15,772 nt of DNA, taken from NCBI GenBank assembly GCA_031260235.1, contig JAIRKG010000111.1:1-15772 (forward strand). The letters are read 5' to 3'. How positions within the stretch are numbered: position 1 is the first letter of the stretch; each line of letters starts with the position of its first letter. Below are positions 1 through 6,707 of this stretch, one piece after another. This DNA comes from Dysgonamonadaceae bacterium. Lineage in GTDB: Bacteria > Bacteroidota > Bacteroidia > Bacteroidales > Azobacteroidaceae. The notes beneath the pieces are model-generated. The model had not been told where the DNA came from. It saw nothing but the letters and a program-made list of their open reading frames with translations, and searched no databases. A program made the translations under genes and the position numbers.

Positions 1-1152
1 CCGTTTTTGGAGAATACCGGAATAAGTCAGGCCTTGTCTTTGCTGAAACTGCGCGTCAGCGGGGGGACGGTGGGCAATCAGGAAGGCATCGGAGAAAATG
101 AGTTCCTGCAAACCCTTACTGCAGTTCGCTATGGCGGCGGCACGGCATATACCATCAACAACAGCGGCAATGAGAATTTACGGTGGGAAAAAACCGCGCA
201 ATATAATGCCGGTATCGATGCCGGACTGTGGAACAACCGCCTTACCGCAACGGTTGACGTTTACTATAAAAGAACTTCCGACCTCCTGTTGCGTATACCG
301 CCGAAATTGGGCGAAAGCAATCCCCAATTAGTAAATGCCGGAAACGTCGATAACAAAGGTATTGAATTGGGAATCAATGCTACGTTGCCGACTAATCACA
401 AATGGCGGTGGAATGTTGCAGTCAATGCAGCCCGCAACATAAACCGCATAACAGCGCTCTATGAGGATGCTGCGGAAATGACGGTCAGCGGCGTGGAAAT
501 ACTAAAGGTTGGCGAGGCTATCGGACAGTTCTACGGCTTGCGGTTCGACGGCATAGTACAGCAGGGTGAAGACGTTTCCAAACTGCCGACTTCCCCTTCC
601 TACACTACGCCGCAAGCCGGAGACCCGAAATATTATGACAAAAACGGTGATAATCACATAGATTCACAAGACAGAATAACGCTGGGTAGCCGACAGCCCG
701 AATATACTTTCGGACTGTCGAATACGCTGAATTATGGTCGTTTCGACCTGTACGTTTCTTTGCAGGGAGCGCAGGGAAACAAAGTATATAATCAACTGCG
801 GCGTTTTTTGGAAATTCCAACCGACAGTTACAATCACTCGGCAACGCTATTGGAGGCGTGGACAGTAAACAATCCGTCCAATACCGTCCCAAGAATAACG
901 CAGAGCCGGTATTCATCCGAATTAGACAGCCGATATGTTGAAGACGCTTCATACTTGCGCTTGAAAATATTGACGGCAGGTTATACCTTGCCGGTTACTC
1001 CGAAAATAAACCTGCATCTTTTTGCCACAGTGCAAAACCTGTTTACGCTTACGCGCTATAAGGGGTATGATCCCGAAATAGCAGTGGGGACGGATTTGGG
1101 TATTTATCCGGGGGCGAGGACGATTATCGTGGGGGCGAACGTTTCGTTATAA
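1..1152 (+). CDS. SusC/RagA-family TonB-dependent outer-membrane transporter, 3' part only
   Basis: This is the C-terminal 383 residues of a SusC-type TonB-dependent transporter. The frame is open at position 1, so the gene starts outside the window; the TTG at 7-9 is an internal codon and not a start. The segment covers late barrel strands. Visible signatures are LKLRVSGGTVGNQ near the start, the calcium-loop-like DKNGDNHIDSQDR followed by a QPEYTFGLSNT strand, and the ending GYDPEIA...YPGARTIIVGANVSL, typical of the last strands of SusC proteins. The family (established knowledge) is a 22-strand outer-membrane barrel that imports oligosaccharides or peptides using TonB energy, with a SusD lid. 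A SusD gene follows after 60 bp, which supports one transport operon. The plug, TonB box and any carboxypeptidase-like N-terminal domain cannot be seen, and the substrate cannot be inferred. Confidence 0.95.
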   Translation, partial: PFLENTGISQALSLLKLRVSGGTVGNQEGIGENEFLQTLTAVRYGGGTAYTINNSGNENLRWEKTAQYNAGIDAGLWNNRLTATVDVYYKRTSDLLLRIPPKLGESNPQLVNAGNVDNKGIELGINATLPTNHKWRWNVAVNAARNINRITALYEDAAEMTVSGVEILKVGEAIGQFYGLRFDGIVQQGEDVSKLPTSPSYTTPQAGDPKYYDKNGDNHIDSQDRITLGSRQPEYTFGLSNTLNYGRFDLYVSLQGAQGNKVYNQLRRFLEIPTDSYNHSATLLEAWTVNNPSNTVPRITQSRYSSELDSRYVEDASYLRLKILTAGYTLPVTPKINLHLFATVQNLFTLTRYKGYDPEIAVGTDLGIYPGARTIIVGANVSL

Positions 1153-1160
1153 TAGTTTAT

Positions 1161-1200
1161 ATTTTTTATTCATAATTTATTTTTTTTATTCACAATTTAA
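1161..1200 (+). repeat. Two tandem AT-rich 20-bp units between the susC-like and susD-like genes
   Basis: Positions 1161-1180 and 1181-1200 are two adjacent 20-bp units built on TTTTTTATTCAYAATTTA, with 17 of 20 positions identical (differences at unit positions 1, 12 and 20). The pair fills most of the 60-bp gap before the SusD start codon and is almost free of G and C. A third partial unit may begin at 1201 with a run of T. It may keep the SusD ribosome-binding region unstructured or be a slippage product; both are inference. Confidence 0.7.
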
Positions 1201-1212
1201 TTTTTAGTACAA

Positions 1213-2955
1213 ATGAAACGAACAAGTTTAGCAAGTTTTTGGAAGGTTTTCGTAACCTTATGTGTAGTAGCGGTATCATTATCTCTCGCTTCGTGCGGTG
1301 ATGATGAACCTGATGGGGGCGAAGTTATCAATTGGGATTCGCCCATTAAGAGTGAACGGGAAGCGTTAGCCATTGCAGCAGGCGCTTATCCCGATTGGGG
1401 ACGGTTGAGTTCGTCTTTTTCTTTCCTTTTGGAATCGGCAACGGAATCAACCGTCAGTTTTGAAGGCGAAGAGGATGCAGACGGTCCTCTGGTAAGTAGG
1501 TTTGAAACCAATGTAAACAATTGGTATCCTACAAAGATTTTCAATTATCTTTATGTGAGCATCGGCGAGGCAAACAAAGCCGTTACCAAACTCGATTCGT
1601 CCTATGTCGGCGGAAACCTTACGCAGACAACCATCGATCTGGCAAAGGGCAGGGCAAAGTTCATTCGCGGGCTGGCTTATCTCTATCTGGTGCAGTTGTG
1701 GGGTGAAGTACCGGTTTTCACCTCGCCGTCTCCCACAAATGCCGAGCGCACAACGCGCAAGTCGATAGACGAAGTTTATACGCAGATTGTTACGGATTTG
1801 ACGGAAGCAGAAAAATTGCTGCCCGATTACGACGAAAACCGTTTCAATCCGAGTAAAGGATCGGCAAATGCCATTCTTGCCCGCGCCTATCTGCAATGGG
1901 CAAGCAAACCGCTTTCACAGTCGGAAGTAGCCGCAATCGCAAGCAGCAAAATCGATCCTTCCGCCCCGGTGTGGGATAATGCCCGCCTACAAAAAGTAGT
2001 GGAACATGCCGACAAGGTGATCAACAGCGGCAACTTCCAGTTGGAAGCCAATTTCGAGGATTTGTGGGGCGTACAAGCGGAAAACCGTTCACCGGAACAT
2101 ATCTTTACTTTCCGTCACGACGGCGACGGGAATGGCGACAAACAAGGCAATCACCAAACGCATTGTCCGTTCACTTTCGGTTTCGACCTTTATGCAGACA
2201 ACCATATCGGTCCCGCCGACGTAACGCTGCTCAACTGGTTTGAATCGGGCGATAAGCGCAAACGCTTTTCTATCACGGAAACATTATATAATGCGAACGA
2301 AAAAGTAGGTAGCATAGATCCTGATGAGCCAGCAAACTACAGAAGGTACGATTTTGTATTTCCTATTACCTCGCCACGCTATGCCAAGTGGATTCACCGC
2401 TACAACAGAACGTCACTGATTGAGGTCGCTCCGGATCAAGGCGTTAACTATGCGGGACAGCCCAACAACATCGACCGCGTGGAAATACGCTTTGCCGATG
2501 TGATTCTCTATAAAGCGGAAGCCAAATACTACCTCAACAGCGGCGACAAAGGTCTTGCGGAAGTCAATCAAATCAGATCTCGTGCTGGACTGTCGCCTTT
2601 ATCAACATTGACAAAAGACGCTTTGGAAAAGGAATATAAACTGGAACAGTTTTTTGAACAGCGCAACTGGGTAAATCTCACCCGCTGGCGCACACTGATT
2701 AAAACAGTGCTGACAGTGGAAAACTATGAGTATTTCAAACCTGAATACGCCGCAGAAGACGCCATCATAGCCGCACACGGAGAGGAAGTGTCGGGTAGCC
2801 AATACCCCACCTCGACAAACTATCCATTCTTTGTGAAGATTCATACGCATCTTCATAAGAAATACGACAACGTGGACGGACACTTCTACCGTTTCCCCAT
2901 TCCCAAAGGACTTACCGGAACCGATTTGGGTATACCGCAGAATCCGGGATATTGA
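1213..2955 (+). CDS. SusD/RagB-family nutrient-binding outer-membrane lipoprotein
   Basis: This 580-residue protein is the surface lipoprotein that caps the SusC-like barrel and captures its ligand. The N-terminus is a lipoprotein signal peptide with lipobox LASC and acylated Cys28. The next residues, GDDEPD, are acidic, as in Bacteroidota lipoprotein export signals that direct lipoproteins to the cell surface. SusD hallmarks are AKFIRGLAYLYLVQLWGEVPV (about 147-168), a TPR helix KGSANAILARAYLQW (215-229), RVEIRFADVILYKAEAKYY (422-440), FEQRNWVNLTRW (481-492), and a C-terminus ending GIPQNPGY. Length is normal for the family. The ATG at 1213 is the natural start because the signal peptide begins there; no Shine-Dalgarno is seen, which is usual in this phylum. 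A strong terminator follows 67 bp after the stop, so the operon ends here and no glycosidase, protease or SusE/F-like gene accompanies it on this side. The ligand is unknown. Confidence 0.97.
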   Translation: MKRTSLASFWKVFVTLCVVAVSLSLASCGDDEPDGGEVINWDSPIKSEREALAIAAGAYPDWGRLSSSFSFLLESATESTVSFEGEEDADGPLVSRFETNVNNWYPTKIFNYLYVSIGEANKAVTKLDSSYVGGNLTQTTIDLAKGRAKFIRGLAYLYLVQLWGEVPVFTSPSPTNAERTTRKSIDEVYTQIVTDLTEAEKLLPDYDENRFNPSKGSANAILARAYLQWASKPLSQSEVAAIASSKIDPSAPVWDNARLQKVVEHADKVINSGNFQLEANFEDLWGVQAENRSPEHIFTFRHDGDGNGDKQGNHQTHCPFTFGFDLYADNHIGPADVTLLNWFESGDKRKRFSITETLYNANEKVGSIDPDEPANYRRYDFVFPITSPRYAKWIHRYNRTSLIEVAPDQGVNYAGQPNNIDRVEIRFADVILYKAEAKYYLNSGDKGLAEVNQIRSRAGLSPLSTLTKDALEKEYKLEQFFEQRNWVNLTRWRTLIKTVLTVENYEYFKPEYAAEDAIIAAHGEEVSGSQYPTSTNYPFFVKIHTHLHKKYDNVDGHFYRFPIPKGLTGTDLGIPQNPGY

Positions 2956-3022
2956 CAACATATTTTTTATCCATTTAAGTATAGTAGACAGAAAAAAACA
3001 CGATTAAAATTAATCATAATTG

Positions 3023-3062
3023 AAACCGGAGGTTTCGCGTGATGCGACGCCTCCGGTTTTTT
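3023..3062 (+). terminator. Rho-independent terminator of the SusC/SusD operon
   Basis: A perfect 10-bp inverted repeat, AAACCGGAGG (3023-3032) and CCTCCGGTTT (3050-3059), is extended inside the loop by TCGC/GCGA (3035-3038 and 3044-3047). It ends in six T residues (3057-3062) on the plus strand. It lies 67 bp after the SusD stop. On the minus strand the same hairpin is followed only by a weak TTTCAATTAT tract, so it may also slow ftsI transcription, which arrives from the right; that part is inference. Confidence 0.9.
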
Positions 3063-3093
3063 CCTGGATTGCTTCGCTTCGCTCGCAATGACG
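3063..3093 (+). repeat. REP-like palindromic intergenic element, copy 1
   Basis: The segment reads CCTGGATTGC, then a TTCGCTTCGCTC core, then GCAATGACG. It has inverted ATTGC/GCAAT arms (3068-3072 and 3085-3089). Related copies occur at 15569-15605 (opposite orientation) and 15634-15669 in this same window, so it is a dispersed repeat. It begins directly after the terminator T tract, between the convergent SusD and ftsI genes. Its resemblance to GGATTGC...GCAATGACG intergenic repeats known from various bacterial genomes is from memory, not a search. Confidence 0.6.
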
Positions 3094-3101
3094 TGTGGAG
3101 C

Positions 3102-3121
3102 GCGGGGAAGCCTTCCCCCGC
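3102..3121. other. GC-rich hairpin downstream of ftsI
   Basis: GCGGGGAA (3102-3109) pairs with TTCCCCCGC (3113-3121) with one extra C and a three-base loop. It lies 17 bp beyond the ftsI stop codon, as read on the minus strand. No T tract follows it in that direction, so it is at best a weak terminator or mRNA 3'-end structure for the rsmH-ftsL-ftsI transcript. Confidence 0.4.
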
Positions 3122-3138
3122 AGGCTTAATCGCCGGAA

Positions 3139-5286
3139 TTATTTTAACCGCACCGCCACAATTCTCCCTTTCTCCACTTTGCTCCCCGCCGCAACCGACT
3201 GGGATACAACCGTCCCCACTCCCGTCAAACTAACGTGTAATCCGGCGCTTTCCAAAGCATAAACAGCATCTTTAGCGCCCATGCCTGTTATATTCGGCAC
3301 TATATTATCCGATACGTTTCTGTCGTTAAGCAATACGCAGTCGTTCTCCGTGCGGGCGCTCATCCATTTGCCTTTCAGGTTGTCGTCATCGTATTTCACG
3401 TCCAATTTTTTCATGGCATATTTTGAATGTTCGGACAAACCGCTTTTCACGAGCGGCATTTTGGGCATAATTGTATCGTTATATGCCGTTAACCTGTGAT
3501 TTGCAGCGATGTTTTGTACAAAAACATCTTCGGCAATCCGTTTAAAAACCCTTCCGCTCATGTATCCGCCCGAAGCGCTGCCGTTGCGGGGTTTCCGGAT
3601 GACGACGATGCAGGAATACAGCGGATCGCCGGAAGGGAAATAACCACAAAAAGACACATGGTGGCTCAATCCGCCGGATTTGTAGCCTGCAGCGCCTTGC
3701 GAAATCTGGGCTGTTCCTGTTTTCCCTGAAATCCTGACTAATTCGGAACGGGCCGGTTTCCCCGTCCCTTGCGGATGATTGACCACGCTGTCCAGCATTT
3801 CCCGAATATGCCGCAACGTCTGGGTGGAACAAATATGCTTTTTGAGTATGACCTCCGTTTTTTTCTCTTTCACATGGCCGTCTTCCCTGATTTCTCTCAC
3901 GAAAACAGGCTTGACCATCGTTCCGTTATTAGCGATAGCATTGAAAAAAGTCAAAGTATAAATCGGTGGAATCTGCGTTTCATATCCGAAAGACATCCAT
4001 GGCAAAGTTGTTTTGTACCAAGTATCCGGAGATGTTTTGGGATGTCTGATCCGCGCAATGCCATATCCCGGAATATCCAGTTGAAAATCCTGATTAAAGC
4101 CCAAACGGTAAAGCCCGTCCACATATCTGCCCGGATTGTTTCCGTAAGACTTCAGGATAATTTTTGCGACGCCGATATTCGACGAAAACCAAATGGACTT
4201 TGCGGCGGTTATCATTCCATAACCGCCGCGATTGGCGTTATGGTCGCGTAAAATTGAGCCTGCATAATCAAAAACGCCGTTCCCTACATCGACCGGATCG
4301 TCCGGCTGAACGAGGCCGTCGTCCAGGGCTACCATCATCGAGGCTACCTTAAATGTCGATCCCGGTTCGTTCAAATCCGCCACGGCATAGTTTTTCGTTT
4401 CGCCCCACACGCCTTCACGGATGCGTCCCAGATTGGCAATCGCCTTTATCTCACCGGTTTTCACTTCCATAAGCACAGCCGTTCCCGATTCGGCGTCTAA
4501 TTCCCGCAACTTTTCCAGCAGCGCTTTTTCAGTAATATCCTGCATGTTGATGTTGATTGTTGAAATAATATCGCAGCCATGAACGGGTTTTTTGTCCGTC
4601 ACGTGAATATTGCGTCCCTGTATTCGCTGGCGGGTTCCTGTGCCGGGGTGGCCTCTCAAAAGGGAATCGAAAGCCAGTTCCAGTCCGTTTTTCCCGCCTT
4701 TGTCAAATTCTCCATAAATATCGCCGATTGTCCGTGAAGCCAGTGTGCCGTAAGGTTTGACTCTTCTTACGAAGCTTCGCGCATAGAGTCCCGATTTGTT
4801 TTGCCCTTGCCTGAAAAACGGCATTTGCCGGATGACTTTCAACTGCAAATAGTTTACATCGCCTATATTTAACAGGTATTCCCTGTTTCTCGGCGAACGC
4901 TGCCGCCATCCTCTCATGATGTGCGCTTCGTAAGTTGCAGCCGATTTATCAGGAAACATTTTATTTAATTCTTTCGACAGCGGCTTGATGTATTTCATCA
5001 AAGTATCTTTTTTCACGCCTTCCGCCCAAAAATCCAGATAAAGCCGGTAGCGATATTCCGAAGTTGCCATCAATTCGTGATTATCCGAATAAATATTGCC
5101 GCGTACAGCCGGAATGGGAATCCCTGTCCGGATTGTTTTTTCGCCGAGTTCCCGCCAAAAATTCCCTTCCACAAAAGATACCATAACCGCCCGCACAACA
5201 ATCGTAACGACAATCGCGCCAAAAAACAAAGCGATAAGAAAATAGTTTCTTTGAATTTTTTTGTTGTTATTGAGATCTTTTGCCAT
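3139..5286 (-). CDS. ftsI: FtsI/PBP2b-type septal peptidoglycan transpeptidase with PASTA domain
   Basis: This 715-residue class B penicillin-binding protein crosslinks peptidoglycan at the division septum. The order of parts is a short cytosolic tail, one membrane anchor (about 14-38), the PBP dimerisation/pedestal region (about 55-215), the transpeptidase domain (about 265-590), a linker, and a single C-terminal PASTA domain (about 662-715, starting IVPNITGMGAKDAVYALESA). The three catalytic motifs are intact: STFK (nucleophile Ser310, Lys313), SSN (368-370) and KTG (522-524). I start at the ATG at 5286; an extension by one TTG codon adds nothing. The gene begins 6 bp after the ftsL-like stop, so the two are cotranscribed. 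One terminal PASTA and this length are usual for Bacteroidota FtsI. In most relatives murE follows; here only a REP-like element, a terminator and the convergent SusD gene are found. Confidence 0.96.
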   Translation of the reverse strand: MAKDLNNNKKIQRNYFLIALFFGAIVVTIVVRAVMVSFVEGNFWRELGEKTIRTGIPIPAVRGNIYSDNHELMATSEYRYRLYLDFWAEGVKKDTLMKYIKPLSKELNKMFPDKSAATYEAHIMRGWRQRSPRNREYLLNIGDVNYLQLKVIRQMPFFRQGQNKSGLYARSFVRRVKPYGTLASRTIGDIYGEFDKGGKNGLELAFDSLLRGHPGTGTRQRIQGRNIHVTDKKPVHGCDIISTININMQDITEKALLEKLRELDAESGTAVLMEVKTGEIKAIANLGRIREGVWGETKNYAVADLNEPGSTFKVASMMVALDDGLVQPDDPVDVGNGVFDYAGSILRDHNANRGGYGMITAAKSIWFSSNIGVAKIILKSYGNNPGRYVDGLYRLGFNQDFQLDIPGYGIARIRHPKTSPDTWYKTTLPWMSFGYETQIPPIYTLTFFNAIANNGTMVKPVFVREIREDGHVKEKKTEVILKKHICSTQTLRHIREMLDSVVNHPQGTGKPARSELVRISGKTGTAQISQGAAGYKSGGLSHHVSFCGYFPSGDPLYSCIVVIRKPRNGSASGGYMSGRVFKRIAEDVFVQNIAANHRLTAYNDTIMPKMPLVKSGLSEHSKYAMKKLDVKYDDDNLKGKWMSARTENDCVLLNDRNVSDNIVPNITGMGAKDAVYALESAGLHVSLTGVGTVVSQSVAAGSKVEKGRIVAVRLK

Positions 5287-5292
5287 CAATCT

Positions 5293-5628
5293 TTATTTAA
5301 TTTTATATACCGACACTTTCGACGCCTTCAATTCGATGTTTTTGCCGGCAAGCATTTCTTCTATCTGCGACAGGCGGCTGTTAGACGTTAGCTGGGTTGA
5401 TATAATTAAACTTTCATATTTTACGTCTTGCAATTCTATCTTTAAGTTTTCTATTTCCGTCAGTTTTTTCATGCAGTAATATCTGTTGCTGATGAAAAGA
5501 ATAATCAGGAAACCGATTAAAACCAGCAGTTTGGATTGCCGTATCACGAAATCCTCGGTCAGAAGTCCGCCACCCAAAATATGTGAAAGCGAATGTTTCT
5601 TTTTCTTTGTATTCTTTGATTCAGCCAT
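5293..5628 (-). CDS. ftsL: FtsL-like cell-division protein
   Basis: This is a small bitopic membrane protein of 111 residues. It has a Lys-rich cytosolic N-terminus (MAESKNTKKKKHS), one hydrophobic segment (about 33-50, LLVLIGFLIILFIS), and a periplasmic heptad-like helix (about 52-95) ending in a short basic tail. This architecture and its place between rsmH and ftsI identify the Bacteroidota FtsL-like family; sequence signatures in FtsL are weak, so the name rests mainly on synteny. In the division machinery FtsL pairs with FtsB through the coiled coil and recruits and activates FtsW/FtsI (established for the family). The ATG at 5628 overlaps the rsmH stop by eight bases (ATGGCTGA), which implies translational coupling. 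A longer frame starting at a TTG at 5649 is possible but less likely. Confidence 0.88.
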   Translation of the reverse strand: MAESKNTKKKKHSLSHILGGGLLTEDFVIRQSKLLVLIGFLIILFISNRYYCMKKLTEIENLKIELQDVKYESLIISTQLTSNSRLSQIEEMLAGKNIELKASKVSVYKIK

Positions 5629-6544
5629 TGTATTCTGTTTTTTCTGCAATTCTTAATTTCGCGCTACGTGAACGGGGATTGTTTTCTATTTCCTCCATAG
5701 TTGGAACAATTACTTTACTATTGATCAACCGGAAAGGAGTCAATACGTTTCCATAAAAATCCTTTTTAACGGCGCCGTCAAAATCGCCGGTCTTGAAAAA
5801 GTTCTTCACCAGGCGGTCTTCCAAAGAGTGGTAAGTGATTACGACCATGCGTCCGCCGGATTTCAACAGCTCGGCGGCTTGCCGCAACATTTCTTTCAAG
5901 GCTTCCAGTTCCTCATTCACCTCAATGCGCAAAGCCTGAAAAGTCTGAGCCATTTGTTTTTTCTCTTTTTCGCGGCTGAAGAACGGTTTCAGAATATCCC
6001 GAAAGTCACGAACTGTCCGGATTTTCCGGTTTTCTCTGGCGCGGACGATGGCTTTGGCAATAGCCCGCGAACTTTTCAGTTCGCCGTAGCGGTAAAAAAC
6101 ATCGGCTAAAGTTTCTTCCGGATAGGTATTCAAAATATCCGCCGCCGTTGTACCTGCCTGTCTGTTCATCCGCATGTCCAAATCGCCGTCGAAGCGAAAA
6201 GAAAAGCCTCGCGTTTCATCGTCGAAGTGCCGCCACGAAACGCCTAAATCGGCAAGCAAACCGTCGATTTTCTCCACATTATACCAGTCCATAAAGTTGG
6301 AAAGGTAGCGAAAATTACTTCTGACGAAAGTGAACTGCTTGCAGGAGAACGCGTTTTTTTCGGCGTCCTTATCCTGGTCAAAAGCATAAAGACTTCCTTT
6401 TTCATTCAACCGGTTCAGAATTTCCCGCGAATGTCCGCCGCCGCCAAATGTTACATCCGCATAAATTCCGTCCGGACGGATATTCAGCCCTTCGATACTT
6501 TCGTTCAAAAGCACAGGTATGTGATATGTTACCGTTTCTTTCAT
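5621..6544 (-). CDS. rsmH: 16S rRNA (cytosine1402-N4)-methyltransferase RsmH (MraW)
   Basis: This 307-residue SAM-dependent methyltransferase makes N4-methylcytidine at 16S rRNA position 1402 in the decoding centre. The start MKETVTYHIPVLLNES is the standard RsmH beginning. The SAM-binding motif is DVTFGGGGHSREIL (about 30-43). Further hallmarks are DGLLADLGVSW followed by GFSFRFDGDLDMRM, the TFQALRIEVNEEL helix, the VITYHSLEDRLVKNFF segment, and the C-terminal NPRSRSAKLRIAEK. Length is normal. The gene opens a minus-strand unit with the ftsL-like and ftsI genes. In most bacteria mraZ lies directly upstream, but here the upstream neighbour is a divergent helicase-nuclease gene 163 bp away. 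A clear -7 box for rsmH is not seen; TACTTTTA (minus strand, 6572-6565) is one base off the TAnnTTTG consensus and lacks a -33 partner. Confidence 0.98.
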   Translation of the reverse strand: MKETVTYHIPVLLNESIEGLNIRPDGIYADVTFGGGGHSREILNRLNEKGSLYAFDQDKDAEKNAFSCKQFTFVRSNFRYLSNFMDWYNVEKIDGLLADLGVSWRHFDDETRGFSFRFDGDLDMRMNRQAGTTAADILNTYPEETLADVFYRYGELKSSRAIAKAIVRARENRKIRTVRDFRDILKPFFSREKEKKQMAQTFQALRIEVNEELEALKEMLRQAAELLKSGGRMVVITYHSLEDRLVKNFFKTGDFDGAVKKDFYGNVLTPFRLINSKVIVPTMEEIENNPRSRSAKLRIAEKTEYNG

Positions 6545-6678
6545 AAATGTTCATTTTCGCCGCGTAAAAGTACAAAATATCCGCTGATCCATATTCCATT
6601 TCGGCGTTTTTTTTGTGAAGTTACTAACGTCCCCTACGATGTGCCGCCTAAGGCTCCGACAATGTGTCGATTATTGAT

Positions 6679-6686
6679 TATCTTTG
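6679..6686 (+). promoter_or_regulatory. Putative Bacteroidota -7 promoter box for the helicase-nuclease gene
   Basis: TATCTTTG matches the Bacteroidota -7 consensus TAnnTTTG and lies 21 bp before the ATG at 6708, giving a short leader. No convincing TTTG is present at the -33 distance, so confidence is moderate. The 163-bp divergent region 6545-6707 also contains two small inverted repeats, GCCT-A-AGGC (6646-6654) and CGACA-ATG-TGTCG (6657-6669), of unknown role. Confidence 0.4.
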
Positions 6687-6707
6687 CCGCTTCAATATCC
6701 CTTTTTT

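Noticed and set aside
3039..3233. 64-codon plus-strand frame spanning the terminator and REP-like element
   Set aside because: It begins in the loop of the terminator hairpin and runs antisense into the conserved PASTA end of ftsI.
5629..5649. N-terminal extension of the ftsL-like protein from a TTG start
   Set aside because: The ATG at 5628 sits in a classic start/stop overlap and already gives a complete FtsL-like protein.
6684..6707. N-terminal extension of the helicase-nuclease from a TTG start
   Set aside because: The TTG lies inside a probable -7 promoter box, and the Walker A motif sits at the usual distance from the ATG at 6708.
6545..6707. Remnant of mraZ between rsmH and the helicase-nuclease gene
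   Set aside because: The 163 bp contain no frame or residue pattern resembling MraZ; only small inverted repeats and a promoter-like box are seen.
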